Source: Amycolatopsis saalfeldensis | Lineage (GTDB): Bacteria > Actinomycetota > Actinomycetes > Mycobacteriales > Pseudonocardiaceae | Length of the DNA: 55,559 nt | Direction: 5' to 3' | NCBI RefSeq assembly: GCF_900110575.1 | Contig: NZ_FOEF01000036.1 | Span: 1 to 55,559 of the forward strand | Shown: positions 1-8,931 of the stretch, piece by piece | Numbering within the stretch: position 1 is the stretch's first letter | Layout of the letters: each line of letters begins with the position of its first letter | Made by a program: the position numbers and the translations under genes | The notes under the pieces: generated by a model | What the model was told of the DNA's origin: nothing | Seen by the model: only the letters and a program-made list of their open reading frames with translations | Databases searched by the model: none

Positions 1-219
1 GGTCTCCTGAGCACCGGCACCCAGCGGGTCGCGTTTCAAGCTTTGGCTTCACCGCAGGAAGATGCCTTGATCACCACAGATCCGGCCGAGCTGGCTCAGT
101 ACGCAGATCTCGAAGGTAGCACGGACGACAGCGGATTCGTCGACCTCGGCATCGAGGACGCCGGGCCAGGTCTTGATGCGGACGCGGACGATCACGTCGA
201 CCTCGACCGTGCCGCCTAG
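1..219 (+). CDS. 3' end of an unknown CDS (truncated by window edge)
   Basis: Frame 1 is open from the first base to a TAG at 217-219, giving the last 72 residues of a protein that begins outside the window. The tail is strongly acidic (many Asp and Glu, ending DHVDLDRAA) and has no motif I recognise. It precedes the GP88-like gene by 77 bases in the same direction, so it probably belongs to the same plasmid-transfer gene set. Its function cannot be told from this fragment. Confidence 0.6.
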   Translation, partial: GLLSTGTQRVAFQALASPQEDALITTDPAELAQYADLEGSTDDSGFVDLGIEDAGPGLDADADDHVDLDRAA

Positions 220-296
220 CGCAACTGTGGATTGCCTCAGCCACAACCGTTTCTGCTCTCTCTTTGTTTCCCGACTTTCGTTTCATGAGGTGAGGT

Positions 297-1133
297 ATGT
301 CTTCTTCCACCACCGTCTCCGGAGTTCCGGCGCGGCCGGGCCGGTTGCTGACGCAGAACCGGGAAATGCGCGCAATCGGTGTCTGGAACTGGACGCTGCC
401 CGCGCTGGCCGCCCGGCTGCCCGACGGCCGGACACAGGTGACCTGTCCCGCAGCCTCGGCGTGCGCCCGAATCTGCTACGCCCGCAACGGAACCTACCTC
501 TTCCCCGCGGTGAAAGCGAAGCACACCGCCAATCTCGCGTATGTTCTGGACGACCTGCCCGGGTGGGAAGCCGCCATGATCAGCGAGTTGTCGGCGCCCC
601 GCTTCGCCGGGACATTCATCCGAGTGCATGACGCCGGGGATTTTTTCTCTGATGCCTACACCCTGGCGTGGCGCCGCGTGATGAAAGCGAGCCCACAGGC
701 GACGTTTTACGCCTATACCAAGGAAGTCCGCCGGTTCAAGCGGTTGATCGAGCCCGACCCGCCCGGGAACTTCCTGTGGGTCTACAGCTACGGCGGTCGC
801 GAGGACTCCGCCATCGACCCTGATCGGGACCGGGTCGCCGACGTGTTCCCCGATGCCGACGCGATCGCCGCGGCCGGGTGGTCCTCGCAGGAAGCCTCCG
901 ACCTGCTGGCAGTGCTCGGCCCCCGGCTGGTCGGGGTGACGGCAAACCGCATCCCGCAGTTCCTCAAGCGCATGGGCGAGCGGCGGCTCTCCGAATGGCA
1001 AGCCGAGATCGACGCCAAACGGGCACGCACGCGGCGCAGTCACCTCCGGCTCGTGCCCGGCGACCGGCCCACCTCGGCCCCTGCGCCCGGAAGCCGTCCG
1101 GGACCGGACGACGCCGAGCGCGACGCTGCCTGA
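297..1133 (+). CDS. GP88-like (phage gene product 88 family) protein
   Basis: A 278-residue protein resembling the 'gene product 88' family of actinobacteriophages and actinobacterial plasmids, whose biochemical role is not established. The start is ATG 297, preceded by a GAGGTGAGGT ribosome-binding site. Two cysteines lie close together in the segment CPAASACARICYAR (about residues 49-62), with a HDAGDFFS segment near residue 111, which together suggest metal binding. The last 40 residues are basic and Pro/Ala rich. It ends 46 bases before the coupling ATPase gene, so the two are probably co-transcribed. Family assignment is from recognition of the conserved N-terminal half; molecular function is unknown. 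Confidence 0.7.
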   Translation: MSSSTTVSGVPARPGRLLTQNREMRAIGVWNWTLPALAARLPDGRTQVTCPAASACARICYARNGTYLFPAVKAKHTANLAYVLDDLPGWEAAMISELSAPRFAGTFIRVHDAGDFFSDAYTLAWRRVMKASPQATFYAYTKEVRRFKRLIEPDPPGNFLWVYSYGGREDSAIDPDRDRVADVFPDADAIAAAGWSSQEASDLLAVLGPRLVGVTANRIPQFLKRMGERRLSEWQAEIDAKRARTRRSHLRLVPGDRPTSAPAPGSRPGPDDAERDAA

Positions 1134-1179
1134 ACCCGCAGCCTCCTTCGGACTTTCCCTGCGCGAGAAGAGGTTCTTG

Positions 1180-3681
1180 ATGTTTCCTGCTCAGTCTGTC
1201 GTCGCGCAGGCGGGGATGCTCGCCTCGCCGGTGCAGGACTACCTGCGCGATCCCGCTGGCGCGGTGCGCGCGGTGGTCACGGCGCTGCGGGACGTCGCGG
1301 TGTCCTGGGGCCCGGTCGCCGGCCCGGTCCTGGTGCTCGTGGTGACCGGTCTCGCCGTGGGGCGCCGGTGGTGGGCGCGCCGGTGCCATGACCGGATGGC
1401 CGCCGACGCCCGGGTGGTGACGGTGCTCGCCCCGCCCGCGGTCGATCCGGACGGTGCGGCGGCCTTGTACTCCAATTTGGTCGGGCTGCTGCGGTCCGGG
1501 TGGAAGCGCCGGATACACGGTCAGCCGCACGTCGTGTGGGAGTACGTGTTCTCCCACGCCGGAGTCGCGTTGCGGCTGTGGCTGCCGGGTGTGGTGCCGC
1601 CCGGGATGGCCGAGCGCGCAATCGAGGCCGCCTGGCCCGGCGCGCGTACCCGGACCACCCCGGCCAGACCACCGATCCCGCTGTCCCACCCGCCGGGGAA
1701 GTCGGTCGAGGCCGTGGGCGGCGAGCTGCGCCTGGCCCGCACCGAAGCCCTGCCGATCCGATCCGGCTTTCCGGTCGACCCGGTCCGGGCGCTGCTCGGC
1801 GCCCCGGTCGGGCTCGCCACCCACGAACGGGCCGTCGTGCAGATCCTCGCCCGCCCGGTCACCGGCGCCCGCGTCGGGACCGCGCGGCGGGCGGCCCGCC
1901 GAGTCCGCGCTGGCCGCTCCGCGACGCCGGCCGGGCGGGTGCTGGACCTGCTCACCCCGCACACCGGCTCCCGCACACCCCGCGCCACAGCGACGAAGCA
2001 GGTCGTCGATCACCAGACCTCGCTCGAAACCTCGGCGCAGGACCGGGTCATCGTGGCCAAACAGCGTGGCTCCCAGTACGAAACCCGCATCCGCTACGCC
2101 GTGGCCACCCTCGTCCCCGAGCACGCGACCAGCACGGAAAGAGGTCCGGTGCGCGAGCACCTGCGCGGACGCGGCCACGCCATCGCCAGCACGTTCGCGG
2201 CCTACACCGAGCACAACTACTACCGCCGCGCCCGCCTGTCCCACCCCGTGCAGGCCGTGGCCGAGCGGCGGCTCGGCTCCGGTGACCTGCTCTCGATCCC
2301 GGAACTGGCCGCGCTCGCGCACGTCCCGACCGACGAAGCGGTGCCCGGGCTCCAGCGTGCCGGGGCGAAAGCGGTACCGCCGCCGCCGGGCATCGCCACC
2401 GAAGGCCCCGGGGTCAAGCCGATCGGGATCACCGACTCCGGCCACTCCCGCCCGGTCGGGCTGCGCGTGGCCGACGCCCGCCACCACCTGCACATCATCG
2501 GCGCGACCGGGTCAGGCAAGTCCGAGCTGATGGCCCGGATGATCCTCGACGACGCCGACGCCGGCCGCGGCCTCGTCGTCATCGACCCGAAGGGTGACCT
2601 GGTCGCCGACGTCCTGATGCGCCTGCCGGTACGGCTCGGGGAGAAGGTCGTGCTCTTCGACGCCGACAGCCGGTCCCGCCCACCGGTGCTCAACCCGCTC
2701 GGCGGCGCCGACACCGCCCGTGCCGTGGACAACCTCGTGTCGATCTTCTCCCGCATCTACGCCTCCAGCTGGGGGCCCCGCACCGAGGACATCCTCCGCT
2801 CCGGGCTCCTCACCCTGCGCGCGCTTCCCGGTACACCCGTCCTGACCGATCTGCCGAAACTCCTCACCGTCCCCGCGTTCCGGCACCGCGCACTCGAACA
2901 GGTCTCCGACGACATCCTCACCGGCTTCTGGACTTGGTACGACGACCTGTCCGACGCCAGCCGGGCCCAGGTCGTCGCACCCTTGATGAACAAACTCCGC
3001 GGGCTGCTGCTCCGCCCGTTCGTGCGGGCCTCCCTCGCCGGCGGCGAGTCCACCGTGGACATGAGCGCGGTCCTCGACGGCGGGATCTGCCTGGTACGCC
3101 TGAACAAGGGCACGCTCGGCACGGACACCGCCCGGCTGATCGGGTCGATCATCGTCGCCCGCACCTGGCAGGCCGCCATGCAGCGAGCCCAGATACCACC
3201 GCGCGACCGCCGCGACGCGGCGTTGTACATCGACGAATGCCACAACTTCCTCAACCTCGCCTACCCGCTGGAGGACATGCTGCCCGAATCCCGCGGCTAC
3301 CGGCTGGCGCTGATCCTCGCGCACCAATTCCTGCTCCAGCTACCGGCACCTCTGAAAGAAGCCATCTCCACCAACGCCCGCTCGAAGAACATCTTCGCGG
3401 CCTCACCCGAAGACGCACGTGACCTCGCCCGGCACACCGCGCCCCGGATCTCCGAACACGACCTCGCCAACCTCGGCCGCTACCACATCGCCGCACGGCT
3501 CGTGCTCGACGGCGAGGAAGCACCCCCGTTCACCGCGGTCACGGAGAAGCTCCCGCCCGCGATTCCTGGGCGCAGCAAGAAGATCCGGCACCTCGCACTA
3601 GTCAACACCGATCCGCCGTCCGCGCCGGAGCCCGTAGAGCACGTCCAGCCGGCGGCGTTCGACCCCCGCCGCGCAGCGTGA
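1180..3681 (+). CDS. Type IV secretion coupling ATPase, VirD4/TraG-like
   Basis: An 833-residue conjugative DNA-transfer ATPase. A hydrophobic segment near residues 45-62 is the likely membrane anchor. The P-loop GATGSGKSEL lies at about residue 440 and a Walker B segment ALYIDECHNF at about 682, the layout expected of a TraG/VirD4/TraD-type hexameric pump that feeds DNA to a transfer channel. The ATG at 1180 has AGAAGAGG six bases upstream and is preferred to the TTG directly before it. Neighbouring GP88, replication-relaxation and NlpC/P60 genes fit a conjugation module whose other channel genes (VirB4-like and others) would lie left of the window. Confidence 0.88.
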   Translation: MFPAQSVVAQAGMLASPVQDYLRDPAGAVRAVVTALRDVAVSWGPVAGPVLVLVVTGLAVGRRWWARRCHDRMAADARVVTVLAPPAVDPDGAAALYSNLVGLLRSGWKRRIHGQPHVVWEYVFSHAGVALRLWLPGVVPPGMAERAIEAAWPGARTRTTPARPPIPLSHPPGKSVEAVGGELRLARTEALPIRSGFPVDPVRALLGAPVGLATHERAVVQILARPVTGARVGTARRAARRVRAGRSATPAGRVLDLLTPHTGSRTPRATATKQVVDHQTSLETSAQDRVIVAKQRGSQYETRIRYAVATLVPEHATSTERGPVREHLRGRGHAIASTFAAYTEHNYYRRARLSHPVQAVAERRLGSGDLLSIPELAALAHVPTDEAVPGLQRAGAKAVPPPPGIATEGPGVKPIGITDSGHSRPVGLRVADARHHLHIIGATGSGKSELMARMILDDADAGRGLVVIDPKGDLVADVLMRLPVRLGEKVVLFDADSRSRPPVLNPLGGADTARAVDNLVSIFSRIYASSWGPRTEDILRSGLLTLRALPGTPVLTDLPKLLTVPAFRHRALEQVSDDILTGFWTWYDDLSDASRAQVVAPLMNKLRGLLLRPFVRASLAGGESTVDMSAVLDGGICLVRLNKGTLGTDTARLIGSIIVARTWQAAMQRAQIPPRDRRDAALYIDECHNFLNLAYPLEDMLPESRGYRLALILAHQFLLQLPAPLKEAISTNARSKNIFAASPEDARDLARHTAPRISEHDLANLGRYHIAARLVLDGEEAPPFTAVTEKLPPAIPGRSKKIRHLALVNTDPPSAPEPVEHVQPAAFDPRRAA

Positions 3682-4033
3682 CACCACCACGCGCTTTTCC
3701 TTTGCCCGCAAGCACCTTCTCACCCGGCCCGGACTGGTGAAGGGACGGTATTCCAACACTGCATTATTCTCTGACCTCGCCTGTCCTTGGCATGAGCGCG
3801 ATGCTAAGCCCGACCATGGCGGCCTCGGCGTGATCGTCGACGCCTTCAGGAAGCGCGCCGACGCCGTACGGTTGCTCCGACTGCCAGCGGTAGCTCGCCC
3901 TCGCGGCTTCACCGAAGCCCCGCCACTGGATTGCGGTCGGCGAACCGAGCAAACCGGTCCGGTGCTGCGGCCTCGCAGCGCCGACCCGCGCCCGAACTGG
4001 GCCACCGTCCCACTCACACCATGTCGATATCCG
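3682..4033. other. Gene-poor gap
   Basis: A 352-base gap between the coupling ATPase and the end of the HEPN-like gene. Open frames exist on both strands, but none has a convincing ribosome-binding site or recognisable product. A 62-residue minus-strand frame (3764-3952) has a fairly protein-like composition and could be a decayed gene fragment. I see no repeat or clear terminator. Confidence 0.4.
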
Positions 4034-4672
4034 TTACTCCCACCAGTCAGGGCAACGATCAGCTGGATCGTGGTTGGAACACGACAACCCATGGAGCATC
4101 TCGATCGCGAACACCGTGGATGACTGCTGCAGCGCCAGATCGTGACTCAACTCCCGCTCGTCACACGATTCGTTGCCCATCGTGGTGATGACCGGCATCC
4201 ATTCGCCACCACCGGTGGCGTACTCAGCCCAGGTGTAGCCAGTGTCCACTCTGTTGTGGACAGCATGGTTACGTCTCTTCTGAGCTTTGCGTATCTGGCG
4301 TACGTGTGACTGCCAAGCGACCTTGTTATGGTTCGAAAGCTTGTCCCAAATTTTCTTCAGCAGTGCACCAGCCATCATTTTCCCAGGTTTTGCCAGTGGA
4401 TCCAGCTTGCGCAGGATGCAGCCGAGCACGGCCTCGGTTTCAGCCGCTTGGGCCATGATCAGACCGCGAAGCCGTTGCATGGCGGACGTGTCAAAGCCGC
4501 CAGGCTCGCCGCGTCCGTCCTCGCTAGGTCGCCAGTAGATGTCATTGAGGATGTCCGACCACTCACGTAGCTGCTCACCGAACTGAGGCCTCTGAAGGTC
4601 CCGCCAGTCGCCGGGTGGCGAGTCGTCACGTAGATCATCCCATTCCGGCGGCACCGCCTGCTGTTCTTCCAC
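4034..4672 (-). CDS. HEPN-like hypothetical protein
   Basis: A 212-residue soluble protein, predicted mostly helical, starting at GTG 4672. It contains the segment RNHAVH at residues 134-139, matching the R-x4-H signature of HEPN-superfamily nucleases and nucleotidyltransferase partners, set in a basic region (KAQKRRNHAVHNR). No antitoxin or nucleotidyltransferase gene is adjacent, and it runs against the flanking transfer genes, so it is a single-gene insertion. Upstream (4690-4780) is a relatively AT-rich promoter-like stretch. HEPN identity rests on the motif and helical character only; an unrelated helical protein is possible. Confidence 0.6.
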   Translation of the reverse strand: MEEQQAVPPEWDDLRDDSPPGDWRDLQRPQFGEQLREWSDILNDIYWRPSEDGRGEPGGFDTSAMQRLRGLIMAQAAETEAVLGCILRKLDPLAKPGKMMAGALLKKIWDKLSNHNKVAWQSHVRQIRKAQKRRNHAVHNRVDTGYTWAEYATGGGEWMPVITTMGNESCDERELSHDLALQQSSTVFAIEMLHGLSCSNHDPADRCPDWWE

Positions 4673-4881
4673 ACGGACAGTATGACCTGATCGTCATCTC
4701 AACGCCACTGAAATAACGACTGATAAAGGGTCGATGTTCTGTGAATGATTCCAGCATTCCGGTGTCCGGCTAAGGTGCACGCTTGTCATGTCAGCCTGGC
4801 CAGCAAGTACAGCGACTTCTTCATCTTATCCAATGCTGCACCAATGCAATTCCGCTCATTTCCTTGGAGGTATCCGTCATC

Positions 4882-5917
4882 GTGGTCAGCAATCCCACCC
4901 CGCAGCGCCAGTTGCGCACCCACCGGCCGGAACGCCCGGTGCAGCGTGTGCTCAACTCCGCCGAGCACCATGCGTGGCTGGCCCGGCATCTCACCGACCG
5001 CGACCGGTGGCTGTGCCGGATGCTGTTCGAGCACCACGTGCTCACCAGCACCCAGATCATCGACATCGCCTTCACCGGCCGCCGCGCCGCGAACCTGCGC
5101 CTGCGCAACCTCTACCAATGGGGCGTGGTGCACCGGTTCCAGCCGCACCGCGACCGCGGCTCACACCCGATGTACTACGTCCTCGACACCGCCGGAGCCG
5201 TCGCGCTCGCCCGCGAAGACGGCATCGACCCCAAGGAGCTCGGCTACCGCCGCGAACGCGAGATCGGCCGCGCCTTCTCCCTGCAGCTCGCGCACACCGT
5301 CGGCTGCAACGGCCTGTTCACCACCCTGGTCCACCAGGCACGCCAGCCCGGCGCCGCTGGACAGCTGATGGCCTGGTGGTCGGCGGCCCGGTGCGGGCGG
5401 CACTGGGGCGACATCGTCACCCCGGACGGCTACGGCCGCTGGCGCGAGGCAGGGCGGGACGTCGAGTGGTTCATCGAGTTCGACTTCGGCACCGAGCCAA
5501 CTGTCCCGCCTGGCCGGCAAGCTGGCCCGCTACGAACGCCTGGCCGGCACCACCGGCATCACCACCCCCGTGCTGATCTGGCTGCCCAGCGCCGCCCGCG
5601 AATCCAACGCCCGCCGGGCATTGGCCGAAGCGCTGCGCGGACTCGACCGGCCTGCCCGGGTACCGGTGGCGACCACCAGCGGCGACGCCGCCGCCGACCC
5701 ACTCGACATGACCGCGCCCCGCTGGCGACGGGTCGACGAACCCGGCGCCGCCGGGCGGGTGACACTCGTCGATTTGCCCGCGCGCTGGCCTGAACTGCGC
5801 TCTTCGGCGCCGGGCAGCGGGCAGCGTCCAACGGGCGTCAACCCGGCCGCCGAGCGCCAGGACCTAGCGCCGCCCTCGCCGATGCCCCCGCCCGATCCCG
5901 TACAGCCCTGGAGGTGA
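4882..5917 (+). pseudogene. Replication-relaxation family protein, frameshifted
   Basis: The first frame, from GTG 4882 (GGAGG 11 bases upstream), encodes a winged-helix N-terminal part typical of actinobacterial replication-relaxation proteins (LTSTQIIDIAF...; FIEFDFGTE). At 5497-5498 one extra C in 'gagccaactg' breaks the frame. The family reading resumes from CAA 5498 (QLSRLAGKLARYERLAG) and continues to a TGA at 5915-5917. The two halves give about 345 residues, the usual length. Such proteins are proposed to act in plasmid replication or DNA relaxation. It sits directly upstream of the NlpC/P60 gene. The lesion is either a real inactivating frameshift or a sequencing error; both halves keep normal composition, so decay, if real, is recent. 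Confidence 0.75.
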
Positions 5918-5925
5918 CAGGCGCG

Positions 5926-6924
5926 ATGGGCAGGATCGCCGCGGCCGGGGCCTCGTTAGTGTTCGTGCTCATCCTGCTCATCGGCGGCGGCACGATCGCC
6001 GTCGTCCAGGCCGTCTTCGGCAGCTCCGGCGGGAGCGCGAACTGCGCTCCCGCCGTTGCGACCGCGACCTCGGCCGCCGGATACGGCCCGCAGGAGATGA
6101 CCAACGCCGCGACGATCGTCGCCGTCGGCAAACGCATGAACGTCCCCGAACAGGGCTGGGTCATCGCCATCACCACCGCGATCACCGAGTCCCAACTGCA
6201 CAACCTCGACCACGGCGACCAGGACAGCGTCGGGCTGTTCCAGCAGCGGCCCTCGCAAGGCTGGGGCACCGTCGCCCAGATCATGGACCCCGCCTACAGC
6301 AGCGAACAGTTCTACCGGCACCTGCTCGCGTCGCCGAACTGGCAGACCATGCCCGTCGCCGAAGCCGCCCAAACCGTGCAGCGCTCGGGCTTTCCCGACC
6401 GCTACGCGACAAATGAGCAGACCGCCCGCCAGATCCTCGGCGCCGTGCAAGGCGCGACCTGCAGCACCAGCGACGCCACGCCTATTCCGGTGACCGGCCC
6501 GGCGAAGATCGTCATCGACGCGGCGCGCTCGCAACTCGGCGTCACTTACGCCTGGGGCGGCGGCACCGCCACCGGGCCCAGCCGCGGCATCCGCGACGGC
6601 GGCGTCGCCGACCAACACGGCGACTACACCAAGATCGGCTTCGACTGCAGCGGCCTCACCCTGTTCGCCTACGCTCAAGCCGGAATCTCCCTGCCCCACC
6701 AAAGCGGAGGCCAATTCAACGTAGGTACCCGGATACCCCGATCGGCTGGCCTGGCCGTGCTGAATCCCGCAGACCTCGTCTTCTACAGCCCTGAGACCAT
6801 CCACCACGTCGGGATCTATCTCGGCAACGGGCAGATGATCAACGCCTACGAATCCGGCACCGTGGTCCGAGTCCAGCCCGTCGACCTGAGCGAGTACGCG
6901 GGTGCCGTCCGGATCTTGCAGTGA
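5926..6924 (+). CDS. Membrane-anchored NlpC/P60 (C40) peptidoglycan hydrolase
   Basis: A 332-residue cell-wall hydrolase. An N-terminal membrane segment (about residues 7-28) is followed by a lysozyme-like helical region containing ITTAITESQLHNL and GLFQQRP, then a C-terminal NlpC/P60 domain with the catalytic Cys in FDCSGL and His in HHVGIYLGNG. The combination is typical of wall-opening enzymes in actinobacterial conjugation clusters, where they would cut peptidoglycan for the transfer channel. ATG 5926 is favoured; a GTG at 5914 overlaps the previous stop but leaves the GGAGG (5910-5914) inside the start. It converges on the next minus-strand gene with only nine bases between. Confidence 0.85.
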   Translation: MGRIAAAGASLVFVLILLIGGGTIAVVQAVFGSSGGSANCAPAVATATSAAGYGPQEMTNAATIVAVGKRMNVPEQGWVIAITTAITESQLHNLDHGDQDSVGLFQQRPSQGWGTVAQIMDPAYSSEQFYRHLLASPNWQTMPVAEAAQTVQRSGFPDRYATNEQTARQILGAVQGATCSTSDATPIPVTGPAKIVIDAARSQLGVTYAWGGGTATGPSRGIRDGGVADQHGDYTKIGFDCSGLTLFAYAQAGISLPHQSGGQFNVGTRIPRSAGLAVLNPADLVFYSPETIHHVGIYLGNGQMINAYESGTVVRVQPVDLSEYAGAVRILQ

Positions 6925-6933
6925 GACGATCAA

Positions 6934-7230
6934 TCACCCGATGATCTCGATGGAGTCGATCCGTCGTGTGTGATCAACATCGTCGTGTTCGAACGTGCAC
7001 AAAGGCTCACTGAGGACTTCGGGATTCTCGTGCAGCATCTCCCGCAGTTGCTGCGCTGTTGCGTCGGTGGCGGCCTGCTGGCGGGAACATGCGGCCTCCC
7101 AGAGCTGCGCCACCATCCGGCCTTTCGCGAGCGGGTCCGGCACGAACAACTCCCGGGCTTCATCCACGGTCAGTGTCATCTCGAAGGACTGCATGAACGT
7201 CCACGAGATAAGGAAATCCGGAGTACTCAT
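6934..7230 (-). CDS. Hypothetical protein, 98 aa
   Basis: A small soluble protein starting at ATG 7230 (MSTPDFLISW), preceded by AGGAAAGAG. The frame is open further upstream but has no better ribosome-binding site. Sequence is mixed helical and acidic (MLHENPEVLSEPLCTFEHDD). I do not recognise a family. It is the last of a minus-strand group of small plasmid-type genes beginning near 14.2 kb. Confidence 0.6.
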   Translation of the reverse strand: MSTPDFLISWTFMQSFEMTLTVDEARELFVPDPLAKGRMVAQLWEAACSRQQAATDATAQQLREMLHENPEVLSEPLCTFEHDDVDHTRRIDSIEIIG

Positions 7231-7395
7231 CAGTCTCTTTCCTATCGGGGCAGTGGGTGTGGTCCGGTGCGGGGACGACCTCGCTTGCCCGTCCCCACAC
7301 CGGATGCGTGCTTTGCTGTTCATGAGCTGGAAGTTGCCAGTAGCCGAGGCCGCGAGCGAGTGCGCTTTACTGGCAGGGCTTCGCGCTCGGGCCGT

Positions 7396-7737
7396 TCACT
7401 TGTCACTATCGATGCGAAGGAGTTCGGCCAGCGCCAGCGGTGGCTTCTGCACGGGCCGCGGGGCCGCCGTCAACGTCTCTGCGTTGGCGGCGGTGTGGAG
7501 TGCGTCCAGCTTGCGGCGAACGGCGCTGAGTGACTTGTACGGATGGCCCATGGATCCGTGGTCTTGCGCCGCCTGGCTCTGCAGAGAGCACACCAACATC
7601 AACGCTTCTAATGGGCTCATCTCGAAGACGGCTGTAGTCGCGGTGAGTCGCACAGTGGCAGCCTGCTTGCTGGTCATCGTTTCTTTCAGCGCGGCAATGT
7701 TGCCCTTGGTCAGTTTGGTGAGTTTCACTTCCGACAT
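7396..7737 (-). CDS. Hypothetical protein, 113 aa
   Basis: Starts at ATG 7737 with AGAAGGAAG just upstream and an AT-rich leader, strong start signals for this genome. The sequence is helical and begins MSEVKLTKLTKGNIAAL. The second half reads like a small regulatory or DNA-associated protein (GHPYKSLSAVRRKLDALH), but no family is recognised. It lies between two other hypotheticals in the same direction, so it may share their transcript. Confidence 0.65.
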   Translation of the reverse strand: MSEVKLTKLTKGNIAALKETMTSKQAATVRLTATTAVFEMSPLEALMLVCSLQSQAAQDHGSMGHPYKSLSAVRRKLDALHTAANAETLTAAPRPVQKPPLALAELLRIDSDK

Positions 7738-7789
7738 GACATTTCTTCCTTCTATTTTCCGATTGTCGTCATAGGTTTACTGATCCGAG

Positions 7790-8485
7790 TTACATCGGCC
7801 TACGCATCCATTCGAATGAGGCTCCGATGGAGTACCGGCCGTCGTCATCGGCGGAGATCCGGGCAGGCAGGTAACCGTCCTCACAGGTCGACTGATAATC
7901 GATCTGCACGACGTTGTCGCCGTCCCAGTAGGCGTCGTCGAACCCATCGGAGTTGTCGTTGATCCAGGCCACGACAGCCTCCGCGACCGGACGTCGGAAG
8001 CGTGGGCATCCGGCCTTGCTCCACCCACAGCCAGCTGAGGGCAGCGCGGGAAAGGCAGGCTCAACGCTGTCGATGGCGACCAGGATTTCATCGTCCTGCG
8101 GTGTAAGCCGTGCAGAGTCGGCCTGCGCCGCGGCATCGACCCGCGGGCCAGGGGTCGGCACAGTGAGTTCCCAGCACCATCGGCGGTAGCCGATCGCATA
8201 GCGGCCGTTCTCGTCGGGTTCGATCCGTTCCGGCCGGTGCCCTTCAGCCTCCAGAACGGTCAGCACCTCGCCGTCGAAGCTGGCGGTGTCTGGCCATTCG
8301 TCGGGATCCTGCGCGTGCATCGCGTTGATACACGCGGCCACAGCCTCAGCGACCGGACGTCGGAACCGAGGCACGGCGAAGCCGTTCCACCGCTGATGGT
8401 CGATAGCAGCCGGGAACGCCTGCGTGGCGTCGTCGAGCGCGACGTACACCTCGCCGTCGACGGCGGGAATACTGGGCGTGTACAT
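7790..8485 (-). CDS. Hypothetical protein with internal tandem duplication
   Basis: A 231-residue protein built from two related halves. Residues 11-107 and about 132-229 each begin with a (G/D)E-[VI]-x-VA-[LI]-D...AFPA segment, share the near-identical block PRFRRPVAEAV, and end with a D-[ED]-[ND]-GRY-[AS]-IG segment. This pattern indicates duplication and fusion of a unit of about 100 residues. Acidic surfaces and Trp residues are prominent. An AT-rich region with a good ribosome-binding site (GGAAAGGA) precedes the ATG. The fold and function are not recognised. Confidence 0.72.
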   Translation of the reverse strand: MYTPSIPAVDGEVYVALDDATQAFPAAIDHQRWNGFAVPRFRRPVAEAVAACINAMHAQDPDEWPDTASFDGEVLTVLEAEGHRPERIEPDENGRYAIGYRRWCWELTVPTPGPRVDAAAQADSARLTPQDDEILVAIDSVEPAFPALPSAGCGWSKAGCPRFRRPVAEAVVAWINDNSDGFDDAYWDGDNVVQIDYQSTCEDGYLPARISADDDGRYSIGASFEWMRRPM

Positions 8486-8931
8486 AACAAATCCTTTCCA
8501 TTATTATCAAGTGGCATTACAAACAGGCATAATGCAGGTATTCACCAGAAGTAATATTTCTCAAATTCGCCGCATACATTCGGACTTAAATCGACGATCC
8601 ACAGATCCACACGGGAACGAATCAAAGACGCATTGCAAATGCATTCGAATCAAGATCAGCGATACTGGGCAATTCGTGCCGCGATGACACCCGAGAAATT
8701 CCGCAGCATCGTCTTCGTGACCTTTGCCTGCAAACTGGACATTCACCGCGCCAGTGAGGCGCGTCGAACCGAGGTCGGCCGGGCCGTTCGCCGAGATCGG
8801 CACTAGCCTGCGTCGGTCCGGACCGGTTCGTCACCGACTGGCCTGACGTTAGCTGTGTGGTTTGTCTGCGTATCGAGGAACGGGCAGCAGGGAGTAGCTG
8901 GTCATAGACGGCACCGCCAGGGCTACCGTCG
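8486..8931. other. Promoter-bearing intergenic region
   Basis: A 446-base region, clearly AT-richer than its surroundings near 8486-8650, where the promoter for the minus-strand gene ending at 7790 should lie. Short frames on both strands lack supporting signals. I see no strong repeat or hairpin. Confidence 0.4.

Noticed and set aside
964..2493. A 509-codon minus-strand open frame
   Set aside because: It lies opposite the well-supported GP88-like and VirD4-like genes, has the Arg/Gly-rich composition of a GC-driven shadow and no ribosome-binding site.
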